Shown: positions 7,803 to 16,933 of the stretch, piece by piece
How positions within the stretch are numbered: the stretch's first letter is position 1
How the letters are laid out: every line of letters starts with the position of its first letter
Assembly: GCF_021233055.1 (NCBI RefSeq)
Contig: NZ_CP089538.1
Span: forward strand, 1,965,501 to 2,029,500
Direction: 5' to 3'
Length of the DNA: 64,000 nucleotides
Source: Spirosoma oryzicola
GTDB taxonomy: Bacteria > Bacteroidota > Bacteroidia > Cytophagales > Spirosomataceae
Position numbers and translations under genes: made by a program
The notes under the pieces: generated by a model
Database searches by the model: none
What the model was told of the DNA's origin: nothing
What the model saw: the letters and a program-made list of their open reading frames with translations, nothing else

Positions 7803-10800
7803 TTACGGTTTGTCGTTAGCACCTCCACCGCCCGGCGTTTCCAGCCGTATCCGTTCGCCCGCTTCCATCGCCCGCGTAAAAATGCCGGGTAGTGCTTCTT
7901 GCTGGCCGTCTGCGTAAATCAACGTTTGCCGCCCCACAAATCCCGACGCTCCTCCGTTCAACCCATAAGGAGCCGCGACGCGATGCTGACTGACGAGTGT
8001 TGCCTGTACCGGCTCTAAAAACTCAATCTCGCGAACGATACCGTCGCCACCCTGCCACTGTCCCAAACCGCCGGAACCCTGCCGAATCGCAAAGCGGTGC
8101 AATCGAACCGGGTAACGTCGTTCGAGTTCTTCCGGGTCAGTCAGTTTCGTGTTGGTCATGTGCTGATGCACTGCCGAACGCCCGTCAGCGCCAACCGTAG
8201 CACCCGTGCCTCCGCCAATGGTTTCGTAATACCCGAAACCACCCAGTGCGGATGATCGGCCAAATAGAAAATTGTTCATGGTACCCTGGCTACACGCGGC
8301 TAATCCCAGCGCTTTGAGCAGAGTATCCACCAATCGTTGGCTGACTTCGGTATTACCTCCGACAACGGCCGGGCACTGCGCTGGGTCATCCGGAAAGATC
8401 GGGTTGAGGAATGATTCGTCGGGTAAAATCAGATTAACAGGTATCATCAGCCCTTCATTCAGAGGAATGTCTTTCTGGCACCAGAGTCGGAGAACATACA
8501 GCACAGCGCTGTACAGGATAGAAATATTAGCGTTGAGATTATGCGGATGGACGCCTGATGTACCCGAAAAGTCGAAGGTAATCTGTCCGTCGTTTATCGC
8601 CAGATTGACCCGAATGACATGACCGTCGTCAAGGGCTTCCTCGGCGTAGAAATGCTTTCCGTCGAGTGGTCGCAAGACGGCAAGGATGGCATCGGTAGCG
8701 GACGCTTGCAGTCGGTTCATGTACTGGTGTACAGTTGGTAAACCGTGTTGCCGGACAAGGTTTTGCAGCGCTGTTTCGCCCGCTCTCAGCGAGGCAAGGG
8801 CTGCTTCGATGTCCGCCCGGTTTTCGGCCAGCGCGCGCGTTGGGTAAGGTGCTGTCGTAAAGCGTTCCTGCAATCCGTCTGGCTGGTCCCATTGGAAAAC
8901 ACCTTTTCGGACAACATACTGAGGTTCCAGTACAACGCCTTCTTCAACCAACGATACCGCATCGGGAGGCATCGAGCCCGGTACTTTACCGCCAATTTCG
9001 GCGTGGTGGGCTCGGTTGATTACGTAACCAATCAACTCGTCTTCATCGGTGAAAACGCCACTGAGTAACGTCACGTCCGGCAAATGCGACCCACCGTATT
9101 TTGGGTGATTCGTAATAACCACGTCGCCTGGTTCGAGTCGGATGTTGGCGAGAACCAGCCGCGCACAAATACCCAAGCTACCCAGATGCACCGGAATGTG
9201 GGGAGCGTTGGCGACGAGTTCGGCGTTCGCGTTCAAAAGTGCGCAGGAGAAATCGAGTCGTTCCTTAACGTTGACCGAAAAAGCCGTTCGCTGCAATTGA
9301 GCACCCATTTCTTCGGCAATTGCCCGGAACCGCTGCGTAAACAGTTCAAGCTGAATAACGTCCTGGCTTTCGGGATCAACGCCATTGGCCGATTGCAGCG
9401 GCAATGTGTCAACATCCTCAATGTAATCAACAAGCACGTTTTTGTCGGACTGCACAATTACCCGCCACCCCGGTTCGATAAAGGCCGATGAGGTCGTATT
9501 CAGTAACAAAGTAGGGCCGCGAAACGTATCGCCTTCCTGTAGCTGTGTCCAGTCGTAAGCGGGGTAAGTATCTGTTTCGAACGAAGCCACCGCATGACGA
9601 TGACTGTTGGGCGGACCACTCACGGCCGTTTCGGTAGTCTCAGTGCTGGCAATAACCCGGATGCTTTCGACTTCGATAGGGCGCGGCTGGCCGTTGGAAT
9701 CGGTGGGGAAGTGGCCGTATAGCTGTTGGTACCGATGTTGAAAAGCCATAGCTAAACGTTGCCTCTTGGACCAATAGTCCACTTCGACGGACGACTCCTG
9801 ACCTTGCAGCCGCAGGTAGATCAATGCCGACGATATTCGGACCGGCGTTTCTGAACCAACGTCCGTTTGCAAGGCCGTAATGGCCTGCGTACTCAGTTCG
9901 TCGAAAAGAGGTGATAGGGTGTCGTTAACATGCGCAAGCGGTTTCAACACGGATTGCGATGCTATTCGCTCGATCTGCGCTTTGCCGATTCCGTAGGCGC
10001 TGAGCAGACCACCGTCGAACGGTAGGATCAGACGCTCCATGTTGAGCAAACGGGCAATGGCGCAACCGTGTAAGCCACCCGCCCCGCCAAATACCAGCAA
10101 GCTATATTCTGTCGGATCGAAGCCACGCGCTACCGAAATCTTACGAATCGCACCGGCCATCGTTTCGTCCGCAATGCGTTCAAAACCGCGCAGCACGTCG
10201 AGCTGATCGGGACAGTTGCCGGTACGAGCTTCGATTTGGCGAATGATTTCCTGTAAGGCTAGCTGCGCTTTTTCCGGAAAAACGGGAATACCAAATTGCT
10301 TAGGATGCAGCTTCCCCAGCAACAGGTTCACGTCGGTAATCGTGAGCAAAAGCGGTTGGCCGGGGGCACTCGCACCGTAGCAGGCCGGACCGGGATTAGC
10401 CCCCGCACTTTGCGGACCAACCCGCAACTGACCGGAAGCGGCACCGTGCTCTTCGAACCAGCATACCGACCCGCCACCCGCAGCTACGGTTTCGATAGCC
10501 AGCGAGGGCAATTGTAAATCGAATGGTCCAATCCTGGTTGTGAACCGATAATCCAGATTGTGCTGGATGCGGGCAACGTCGGTACTTGTGCCGCCCATAT
10601 CGAGGGTTAATGTGCGGGCAACGGAAAGGCTTTCTGCAATGCTCGCTGCCCCGATGACACCACCCGCCGGACCACTCAGCAAACTGTCTTTGGGACCAAA
10701 CAGATCAGCGCGAACCAGTCCACCTGCGCTGGTCATGATGCGGACGGTTTGTTGCGGTGCTTCACCATTTGCCAGTTGCTTCTGTACATTGTCCAGGTAC

Positions 10801-11630
10801 GACCGCATCACCGGCGTCAGGTACGCATCGACAACCGCTGTTTGCGTACGAGGCACATAGTGCGGAGCGACCGAAACTGCCGTCGAGCGGGTGATGTACC
10901 GGAATCCTGCCGTTGTCAGCGCATCCTGAAGTTGGCGTTCGTGAATTGGATTTTGATACGCGTTCAGAAACGAGATAGCGACCGCATCGGGCTGAACCCC
11001 GCGAAGCTGTTCAATTAACTCCGTAATGGTCTGGTCGGAGAGGGGAGTCAGCACCTGACCGTCGGCGGCAATGCGTTCATCGACTTCGAAAACCGAATCG
11101 TACAAGACTTCGGCGGGTGGGATTGCCAGTTGAAACAAATCCGGGCGTTGCTGGGTGCCAATAGTCAGCAGGTCTTTAAAGCCTTGGGTGACCAGTAAAG
11201 CGACGCGCCCTCCCTTTCGTTCGAGCAGGGCGTTAGTGCCTTTTGTGGTGCCTAGCCGCATTTCGAGTGGCGGAAAGGGCTGATGCAATGGCGTTTTAGT
11301 TAACAGACGGGCGGCTAAGACCGGGGCTTCTTCGCCGGTGAATAACTCAACAGTGGTGGTTTGTGACGGAGCAGAAATCGGGTGGTCGAGGATGAGTGTC
11401 CCGTCTACGTTTAGGCTGACAATTCGGTAGAGTTCATCCGTATCGACAACGCGTATTTGATAATCGTCAAAGATAGGTGCCGTTAGCCAGGGAGCAGTAA
11501 GTTTGTCGTCGGTTAAGAGGCCGCGCAGTCGGCTGCTGCTCAGAACTTTGGTGCGGTGAATGGTGCCGTTGAGATCCTGGGCAAGACCGTCCGTAAACGT
11601 TCCGCCCGTATCAATCCAGATTTGCCACAT
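7803..11630 (-). CDS. Hydantoinase/5-oxoprolinase family protein, HyuA-HyuB fusion
   Basis: A 1275-residue cytoplasmic protein joins both subunits of the N-methylhydantoinase/oxoprolinase family. The N-terminal HyuA half begins IDTGGTFTDGLAQDL, the ATP phosphate-binding signature, and contains MLTGPAGG-like LLSGPAGGVIGA and LDMGGTSTDVARI. The HyuB half from about residue 740 shows GDVVITNHPKYGGSHLPDV and ends with a Gly-rich GGGGAN tail. Fusions of this length are typical of ATP-dependent 5-oxoprolinase, which opens 5-oxoproline to glutamate, but related enzymes act on hydantoins or acetophenone. It is transcribed after deoR with a 3-base gap, so it is probably controlled by that repressor. 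Confidence 0.88.
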   Translation of the reverse strand: MWQIWIDTGGTFTDGLAQDLNGTIHRTKVLSSSRLRGLLTDDKLTAPWLTAPIFDDYQIRVVDTDELYRIVSLNVDGTLILDHPISAPSQTTTVELFTGEEAPVLAARLLTKTPLHQPFPPLEMRLGTTKGTNALLERKGGRVALLVTQGFKDLLTIGTQQRPDLFQLAIPPAEVLYDSVFEVDERIAADGQVLTPLSDQTITELIEQLRGVQPDAVAISFLNAYQNPIHERQLQDALTTAGFRYITRSTAVSVAPHYVPRTQTAVVDAYLTPVMRSYLDNVQKQLANGEAPQQTVRIMTSAGGLVRADLFGPKDSLLSGPAGGVIGAASIAESLSVARTLTLDMGGTSTDVARIQHNLDYRFTTRIGPFDLQLPSLAIETVAAGGGSVCWFEEHGAASGQLRVGPQSAGANPGPACYGASAPGQPLLLTITDVNLLLGKLHPKQFGIPVFPEKAQLALQEIIRQIEARTGNCPDQLDVLRGFERIADETMAGAIRKISVARGFDPTEYSLLVFGGAGGLHGCAIARLLNMERLILPFDGGLLSAYGIGKAQIERIASQSVLKPLAHVNDTLSPLFDELSTQAITALQTDVGSETPVRISSALIYLRLQGQESSVEVDYWSKRQRLAMAFQHRYQQLYGHFPTDSNGQPRPIEVESIRVIASTETTETAVSGPPNSHRHAVASFETDTYPAYDWTQLQEGDTFRGPTLLLNTTSSAFIEPGWRVIVQSDKNVLVDYIEDVDTLPLQSANGVDPESQDVIQLELFTQRFRAIAEEMGAQLQRTAFSVNVKERLDFSCALLNANAELVANAPHIPVHLGSLGICARLVLANIRLEPGDVVITNHPKYGGSHLPDVTLLSGVFTDEDELIGYVINRAHHAEIGGKVPGSMPPDAVSLVEEGVVLEPQYVVRKGVFQWDQPDGLQERFTTAPYPTRALAENRADIEAALASLRAGETALQNLVRQHGLPTVHQYMNRLQASATDAILAVLRPLDGKHFYAEEALDDGHVIRVNLAINDGQITFDFSGTSGVHPHNLNANISILYSAVLYVLRLWCQKDIPLNEGLMIPVNLILPDESFLNPIFPDDPAQCPAVVGGNTEVSQRLVDTLLKALGLAACSQGTMNNFLFGRSSALGGFGYYETIGGGTGATVGADGRSAVHQHMTNTKLTDPEELERRYPVRLHRFAIRQGSGGLGQWQGGDGIVREIEFLEPVQATLVSQHRVAAPYGLNGGASGFVGRQTLIYADGQQEALPGIFTRAMEAGERIRLETPGGGGANDKP

Positions 11631-11633
11631 GAG

Positions 11634-12386
11634 TTAATTAATCAGCGTAATGCCTGCCTGGCGATAAGCCGTCATCATATCGGGCTTCGCTTCCTGATCG
11701 GTGATGAGCACATCAAATAGGCTTAATGGCGCAAAATAGAGGTATTTGTCGGTTTCCAGCTTCGACGAATCGCAGAGAAGATAAACTTTTTCGGTTTGTC
11801 GGGCCATTGCCGTGGCTGTACTGGCTTCTTTTTCGCCGTTGGCGCTCAGCCCGTTTTGCAACGAAATACCGTCTACGCCGATAAACGCCCGATGTGCACG
11901 GTACCGGGCAATGTGCTCTTCGGCGATCAACCCGTGCATGGCCCGTCGCTCCTTATCGACTTCGCCACCAACCAAATTAACGGATACCGTCGAATCCATC
12001 AGTTCGGAGAGAACAGGCAGCGAATTCGTAACAACGGTGATGCGTTTGTTGCGAATGAATTGACACAGCCTGAATACCGTACTGCCGCAGTCCATAAAAA
12101 TAATGTCGCCTTCCTGAATTTCCTGAGCGGCCAACTGGCAGATGTAATCCTTGCGCTCGGCATTGACAGCGGTTTTGTTGGCAAACGTGTGCTTGTCCGT
12201 AGCCAGGCTTACTTTCATAGCGCCACCGCGTGTTCGGTAGATCAAACCGGAGGATGCCAACTGGACCAGATCGCGCCGAACAGTCATCTCCGAGGTTTGT
12301 AGCAACTGTGCTAATTCGCCTACATCAACAGAGCCACGTTCATCGACCGTTTGTACAATTATCCGCTTGCGGTGTTGAAAATTCAT
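11634..12386 (-). CDS. DeoR-family transcriptional repressor
   Basis: With the ATG at 12384-12386 the protein has 250 residues, the family norm. An upstream in-frame ATG would add 25 unrelated residues and overlap the nudK start. The N-terminal winged HTH reads VDVGELAQLLQTSEMTVRRDL, the DeoR signature. The C-terminal DeoR sensor domain includes GDIIFMDCGSTVFRLCQ and VNLVGGEVDKERRAMHG, which in the family bind a phosphorylated sugar. It heads the oxoprolinase operon and is divergent from nudK over only 45 bases, so it probably represses both sides. Confidence 0.9.
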   Translation of the reverse strand: MNFQHRKRIIVQTVDERGSVDVGELAQLLQTSEMTVRRDLVQLASSGLIYRTRGGAMKVSLATDKHTFANKTAVNAERKDYICQLAAQEIQEGDIIFMDCGSTVFRLCQFIRNKRITVVTNSLPVLSELMDSTVSVNLVGGEVDKERRAMHGLIAEEHIARYRAHRAFIGVDGISLQNGLSANGEKEASTATAMARQTEKVYLLCDSSKLETDKYLYFAPLSLFDVLITDQEAKPDMMTAYRQAGITLIN

Positions 12387-12401
12387 GACTTTCTTTTTGT
12401 T

Positions 12402-12429
12402 TTGTTCAAAAATAAACAAGATCGAACAA
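12402..12429. promoter_or_regulatory. Candidate DeoR operator between deoR and nudK
   Basis: TTGTTC (12402-12407) and GAACAA (12424-12429) form an inverted repeat about two helical turns apart in the 45-base divergent gap. A further GAACAA overlaps the nudK start codon. The location suits an autoregulatory site. It is inferred from position and symmetry only. Confidence 0.35.
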
Positions 12430-12431
12430 TT

Positions 12432-13043
12432 ATGAACAATTTGCTGTCTGAACGTGTGCAAATCACGGAAGAAAAATTGCTATCCGACAACTGGTACATT
12501 CTGAAACGCTTTACGTTCAATTATTTGGGAAAGAACGGGCAGTGGTCTACCCAGCAACGCGAAGCATACGACCGGGGGAACGGAGCCACGATTTTGCTGT
12601 ACAACCCACAAACGGACAATGTGATCTTAACGCGTCAGTTTCGGTTGCCCACGTTTGTGAACGGTAACCGCGACGGTGGACCGACTTCGGGTATGCTCAT
12701 CGAAGCCTGTGCGGGTCTGCTCGATAACGACGATCCCGAAACGGCTATCCGGCGCGAGACGGAAGAAGAAACCGGTTATCGGATTCAGTCGGTGCAAAAA
12801 GTGATGGAAGCGTACATGAGTCCGGGTTCGGTGACCGAAAAGCTGTTTTTCTACATCGCTGAATACACGGCGGATACTGAGCGCTATGCCGGTGGGGGCA
12901 TTGACGAGGAAGAGATCGAGATTATGGAAATACCTTTACAACAGGCGCTGGCCATGATGACAAGCGGTGAGATCCGGGATGGTAAGACGATCATGTTACT
13001 ACAGCACCTGCGCCTTCAACAATTAACCCCATCCGCCAATTAA
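12432..13043 (+). CDS. nudK: Nudix hydrolase, GDP-mannose pyrophosphatase NudK type
   Basis: With the ATG at 12432 the protein has 203 residues. The Nudix box region CAGLLDNDDPETAIRRETEE followed by ETGY, then YMSPGSVTEKLFFYIAEY and GEIRDGKTIMLLQHL, follows E. coli NudK almost word for word as I recall that sequence. NudK hydrolyses GDP-mannose and similar nucleotide sugars to GMP and sugar phosphate with Mg2+, in the cytoplasm. Starting farther upstream would read through the regulatory gap. The next gene begins one base after its stop, so the two are co-transcribed. Confidence 0.9.
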   Translation: MNNLLSERVQITEEKLLSDNWYILKRFTFNYLGKNGQWSTQQREAYDRGNGATILLYNPQTDNVILTRQFRLPTFVNGNRDGGPTSGMLIEACAGLLDNDDPETAIRRETEEETGYRIQSVQKVMEAYMSPGSVTEKLFFYIAEYTADTERYAGGGIDEEEIEIMEIPLQQALAMMTSGEIRDGKTIMLLQHLRLQQLTPSAN

Positions 13044-13044
13044 C

Positions 13045-13392
13045 ATGCTCATTCTGATTGCCGGACCATACCGTTCGGGTACCAACGATGATCCCCGGCT
13101 TATTATGCAGAACATGCACCGGATGGAAGAGGCTGCGCTGGCCGTTTATCGTAAAGGGCATACACCCGTATGCGGTGAGTGGCTTGCGTTGCCGCTCATC
13201 AAAGCCGCCGGTTCCACTCAACTGGGTGACGCTGTTTTTAACGAATTTTTCCATCCCGTAGCTGTGCAGTTAATCGACCACTGCGACGCTGTTTTACGCG
13301 TGGGTGGACCATCCGCTGGAGCCGACGAAATGATGCGGCAAGCAAGGCTAAAAGGCAAACAAACGTTCTGGACGATGGAAGAAATGTCCTGA
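13045..13392 (+). CDS. DUF4406 / nucleoside deoxyribosyltransferase-like protein
   Basis: The 115-residue protein starts LILIAGPYRSGTNDDPRLI, a strand followed by a glycine-rich loop. It then shows VYRKGHTPVCGEWLALPL and HCDAVLRVGGPSAGADEMMRQA, the order seen in nucleoside 2-deoxyribosyltransferase-fold proteins (DUF4406 and relatives), which recognise nucleotides or deoxyribonucleosides. It is coupled to nudK, which fits a role in nucleotide or nucleotide-sugar housekeeping. No specific reaction can be assigned. Confidence 0.7.
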   Translation: MLILIAGPYRSGTNDDPRLIMQNMHRMEEAALAVYRKGHTPVCGEWLALPLIKAAGSTQLGDAVFNEFFHPVAVQLIDHCDAVLRVGGPSAGADEMMRQARLKGKQTFWTMEEMS

Positions 13393-13428
13393 GAAGCGTC
13401 AGGTTGGAGAGCTAGCACTGTCCGAAAT

Positions 13429-13484
13429 AGTTCTCTTTGTAGTGGTGTCGGTTTTGAGAAACCGACACCACTACAAAGAGAACT
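13429..13484. repeat. REP-like palindrome, 26-bp perfect arms
   Basis: Arms 13429-13454 and 13459-13484 are exact complements around a TGAG loop. The inner part is the shared core GTGGTGTCGGTTT/AAACCGACACCAC; the outer part (AGTTCTCTTTGTA) is found only here. It sits 57 bases upstream of the RAYT gene and may also terminate the nudK operon. Confidence 0.9.
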
Positions 13485-13541
13485 CCACAAGTGACATAAA
13501 TGCATCCGTAGAGTCTTATACCTTCAAATCGCTGACAATCA

Positions 13542-14084
13542 TTGGCTATGGGGCTTAGGAATCGTACGTTACTCACCGAAGAGCGGTGCTTTTTCGTTAC
13601 CACCACGTGTTGGCACCATCAACCACTTCTGTTCGACAATAACTGTTACAAAATACTATTCGATAGCTTTGCCTTCTATAACCAGAAATACCATGCTCGG
13701 CTAGTGGCTTATGTATTTATGACGAATTACATTCACTTTATAATCGTCTTTCTGGAGAAGAATCATCTGATCGAGTACATGCGCGACTTTAAAAAGTTTA
13801 CCTCGCTCAAACTACGGGAGTACATCCAACTCACTCGACCGCATTTTTTGGACGATATAGCTTACGCCTATCAAACTCAGCATTTCAAAATCTGGACAGA
13901 TCGCTTCGATGATGTTTATCTATACTCCCGTGATGTTTGCGAAACGAAGATTGAGTATATGCATACCAATCCCGTACGAGCAGGTATGGTAAGCTGTGCC
14001 GCTGATTATCGGTACTCTAGTATGGCTTTCTATAACGGTCTGCGGCCGCAATCACAATTACTCCATTACCGAGAATTGTTTTAG
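13542..14084 (+). CDS. REP-associated tyrosine transposase (RAYT, Y1 family) with altered HUH motif
   Basis: The 180-residue protein has the Y1-transposase plan: FFVTTTCWHHQPLLF near the start, the LVAYVFMTNYIHFIIVF strand, a DFKKFTSLKL helix, and IEYMHTNPVRAGMV plus DYRYSSMAFY at the end. Tyr139 in the last block fits the catalytic tyrosine. Family members normally have H-x-H in the strand (MPNHVHL type); here it is Tyr63-Ile-His65 (codon TAC at 13728-13730), so one metal ligand is missing. RAYTs are single-copy HUH nucleases thought to mobilise REP palindromes. Palindromes of the window-wide family flank it on both sides. It may be inactive or newly decayed. A second in-frame ATG lies two codons in. 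Confidence 0.85.
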   Translation: MAMGLRNRTLLTEERCFFVTTTCWHHQPLLFDNNCYKILFDSFAFYNQKYHARLVAYVFMTNYIHFIIVFLEKNHLIEYMRDFKKFTSLKLREYIQLTRPHFLDDIAYAYQTQHFKIWTDRFDDVYLYSRDVCETKIEYMHTNPVRAGMVSCAADYRYSSMAFYNGLRPQSQLLHYRELF

Positions 14085-14090
14085 CTCTAT

Positions 14091-14168
14091 GTCGTAGGTG
14101 TCGGTTTTAAGAAACCGACATCACGAAGCCAGACGGTGGTGTCGGTTTCTTAAAACCGACACCACCAA
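14091..14168. repeat. Pair of REP-like palindromes downstream of the RAYT gene
   Basis: Two cores lie 16 bases apart. The first is imperfect (GTCGGTTT/AAACCGAC around TAAG, outer part mismatched). The second has 14-bp perfect arms, 14135-14148 and 14153-14166, around CTTA. The RAYT gene is thus bracketed by one element upstream and two downstream, the usual REP/BIME arrangement. They also separate it from the convergent PIG-L gene. Confidence 0.85.
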
Positions 14169-14175
14169 CTTTCTG

Positions 14176-16710
14176 CTACTTACCTACCGAAATCATATTG
14201 GCAAAGAGCCGGTACGCACCCGGTACGCCAGCGGGCAATTCGCGGAAGAAGACGAGACCCGTATACATAAAGCTTCCTTTGCCGTATTTGGCGTAGATCA
14301 GGCTACCTTGTTTGGCTGCTTCGTTCTGATCGTGCGACGAGAAAATCGGTTCGTAGGCTTTGTCCCAGTCCTGGGCAAAGTAGATGCCGCGTTCCTGAAT
14401 CCAGCCAGCAAAGTCGTTCTGCGTGATTTTATTCGGGTAGTTGAGCAACCGATGCTGCGGATTGATAAACTCAACCGGCGCGTCTTCTTCGGTTACGCGC
14501 TCGTTGACCACTTTGAACGGGTAGGGGCCGAGTTGATTTACTTTCAACCCGTTCTGAAGGATACCTGAACCGCCGGGTGTCACGTACTGTACGATCATCG
14601 TCCCACCGTTTTTCACGTAGTCCATCAAATTAGCCTGGTAGTTGGCGAGGTAATCATTGATGTTGTAGGCTCTGATACCGACTACAATAGCATCGTAGGC
14701 CGACAGGTTTCGGCTAAGTTCGGTAGGACCAAGAATCGTGACGCGACAACCCATCTGTTGTAAGGCCGCCGGAACTTCGTCGCCCGCGCCAACAATGTAA
14801 CCAATATTCTTGGCGGTTACTTTTACGTCGAGTTTCACCACTTTCGCTTCGGCAGGTGGGAACAAGGTTTGCGTGGGAATGTGCTTGTAGGCAATTACGC
14901 GAAGCCCCGTGGTAAACGTGCTGTTGGCCTGACCTGATCCGCTCGTCGTCATGACGGCCTGCAATTTACCGGTCTGTGCCTGAGCCGTTGGTGTAACGGT
15001 GAACGTGATGCGCTGTTCACTGCCTTTTCGGTCCAGCGCAAACGGCTGCGACGCCGGTTCAACTCGCCAGCCAGCCGGGGCTTCCAACTTCACCGTTCCT
15101 GATACGTTGGCCCGACCCGCGCGTAGCACTAATTCCGCCGTTTTTGGCGTGTCGTCCGAGAAGGCATACACGCGCTCGGCCAGATTGGCGGTAACAGCTG
15201 GTTGAATGATAAAAGGTCGGTAAATCTCCCCGTCAACCGGGTCCGTCGATTTGTAGACGACGGGACGGGTAAACGTGAATTGTTGCCCGCTGATGTCGAA
15301 CGTGTAGGTGGTCGAGATAGCCGGCGGATTTTCGGGTAAGCCAATCAACTGCTGATTATCGACCTGAAATACACCCTTGACAATCGGTTTTTCGAGCCAG
15401 TATGGCTGCGAAATCTTTTGGTTTTGTGGAATGGTAACGGGCGTGGACAGCACAACAACGTCGTTTGGTTTGAGCGGCACGTTCAGGGTTGTGTCCTTGC
15501 CAACCGAATACCGTACATTCAGCAACGTAACCGCAGCATCGGCCCGGTTAACAACGTTGGTCGTAAGCCGAATTGTTTCTCCGGGGGTAGCGGCATAGTC
15601 AACGGGATTGGTCTCAAACCACAAGCCCAGACATTGCCGGATCAGTTGCTCAACTTCCTGACGCTTGGCCTTGACGTAAATATTCGCCGTATCTAGCTTG
15701 CTGATCGCACCGTACAGTTGCACCAGCGCGGGTACGGACGCTTCCGGCTGGTCGGGTTTAAATCCGGCAATAACCTGGTTGACCTGCCCTTGCACGGCCT
15801 CGCTTTTGGGAACACGTTTCCAGCTGATATCCACACCGTCGAGTGGATCTTTTTCAACGGGGCTTCCGCCTTTCAGCAACAGATAGTCGATCCGCGCATT
15901 TCGATTAGCGGCCACGCCAAAACCCTGACTTTTATGCTGACTCCGGCTTTCGGCGGCAATTTCGCCGTACGATTTGCCGAGTAATGGATTGTATAAGCCC
16001 GTTTCAATACCAATCAGGTTGCCGGCTTCGTCGGGTTTTTTGTTGCTCATGAACGCTCCCGGAATAAAGACGTTCCAAAGAATGCGCTTTGCCTGCCAGG
16101 GTTTTACGTACGCTAACTGTTCGGGGAACTTGGTCGGATCGTTGGCGATTTTAAAGCCTTCTTCGGCCAGAAAGCCCGATGCGCTGTGGTGACCGTGACC
16201 CGCGCGCGAATCGGGCGGAAAACGGGTGATGATAACGTCGGGTTGATACTTACGAATCATCCAGACTACATCGGCTAGGACCTTTTCCTGACCCCAGGTC
16301 CGAACAGCTTCGTCTGTTGACTTCGAGAAGCCAAAATCGTAAGCCCGGCTGAAAAACTGGTCGGGACCATCGACGCGTCGGGCAGCCAACAATTCCTGGG
16401 TACGGATGACACCGATGTTTTCGCCCTGTTCGGGGCCGATCAGATTTTGTCCGCCGTCGCCCCGTGTCAACGACAGATACCCCGTGCGGACAAGCCGGTC
16501 TTTCGCCAGATAAGCCAGCAGCAGCGTATTCTCATCGTCGGGGTGGGCGGCTATGTATAAGGCCGAACCCAGAACGTTCAGCTTTTTCAGGTTTGACAAA
16601 ATTTCGCCGGGGGGCGTCGGCTTGATGGGGCCGTACGGAACCTGGGCGATGAGCGTCGAGCTAAGCGAAAGAGCAAGAGTAAATGCGGGTAGAAATTTAC
16701 GTAGCGACAC
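14176..16710 (-). CDS. Large secreted PIG-L (LmbE) family deacetylase
   Basis: The 844-residue protein has a signal peptide (FLPAFTLALSLSSTLIAQ). The PIG-L domain (about 45-280) shows AAHPDDENTLLLAYLAKD and RAGHGHHSASG, the zinc-binding Asp/His set of N-acetylglucosamine deacetylases. A long beta-rich middle (about 370-640) looks like one or two immunoglobulin or NEW3-type domains. The end (about 660-844) reads NIGYIVGAGDEVPAALQQMG, DAIVVGIRAYN and YVKNGGTMIVQY, a ThuA/glutamine-amidotransferase-like flavodoxin fold. The protein probably acts on an N-acetylated sugar in the periplasm. GH20 beta-hexosaminidase is divergently encoded next door, which fits amino-sugar polymer breakdown. Confidence 0.85.
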   Translation of the reverse strand: MSLRKFLPAFTLALSLSSTLIAQVPYGPIKPTPPGEILSNLKKLNVLGSALYIAAHPDDENTLLLAYLAKDRLVRTGYLSLTRGDGGQNLIGPEQGENIGVIRTQELLAARRVDGPDQFFSRAYDFGFSKSTDEAVRTWGQEKVLADVVWMIRKYQPDVIITRFPPDSRAGHGHHSASGFLAEEGFKIANDPTKFPEQLAYVKPWQAKRILWNVFIPGAFMSNKKPDEAGNLIGIETGLYNPLLGKSYGEIAAESRSQHKSQGFGVAANRNARIDYLLLKGGSPVEKDPLDGVDISWKRVPKSEAVQGQVNQVIAGFKPDQPEASVPALVQLYGAISKLDTANIYVKAKRQEVEQLIRQCLGLWFETNPVDYAATPGETIRLTTNVVNRADAAVTLLNVRYSVGKDTTLNVPLKPNDVVVLSTPVTIPQNQKISQPYWLEKPIVKGVFQVDNQQLIGLPENPPAISTTYTFDISGQQFTFTRPVVYKSTDPVDGEIYRPFIIQPAVTANLAERVYAFSDDTPKTAELVLRAGRANVSGTVKLEAPAGWRVEPASQPFALDRKGSEQRITFTVTPTAQAQTGKLQAVMTTSGSGQANSTFTTGLRVIAYKHIPTQTLFPPAEAKVVKLDVKVTAKNIGYIVGAGDEVPAALQQMGCRVTILGPTELSRNLSAYDAIVVGIRAYNINDYLANYQANLMDYVKNGGTMIVQYVTPGGSGILQNGLKVNQLGPYPFKVVNERVTEEDAPVEFINPQHRLLNYPNKITQNDFAGWIQERGIYFAQDWDKAYEPIFSSHDQNEAAKQGSLIYAKYGKGSFMYTGLVFFRELPAGVPGAYRLFANMISVGK

Positions 16711-16933
16711 AGTACAGAAGCGGATTATAGGCTAGTCGCCAAATTTACACCTTGTCTGCGATTTTTAAGTTGATCTATTTTAGGCTTTTGTTTCACTAAT
16801 TGATGTTACGGAGGACTTGCTTCCCGTTTTGGGCTTGTCTGCGAGAAAGAGAGGTTTAACAATGTGCCAATGTTGGGATCATTGAGACCGCGTCGTAACT
16901 TGCTTTCCATTCTAATCACTAACTAGTTTCAGC

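Noticed and set aside
13429..14168. CRISPR array, because of repeated similar sequences
   Set aside because: The repeats are palindromes of variable spacing around a transposase gene, with no regular spacers and no cas genes.
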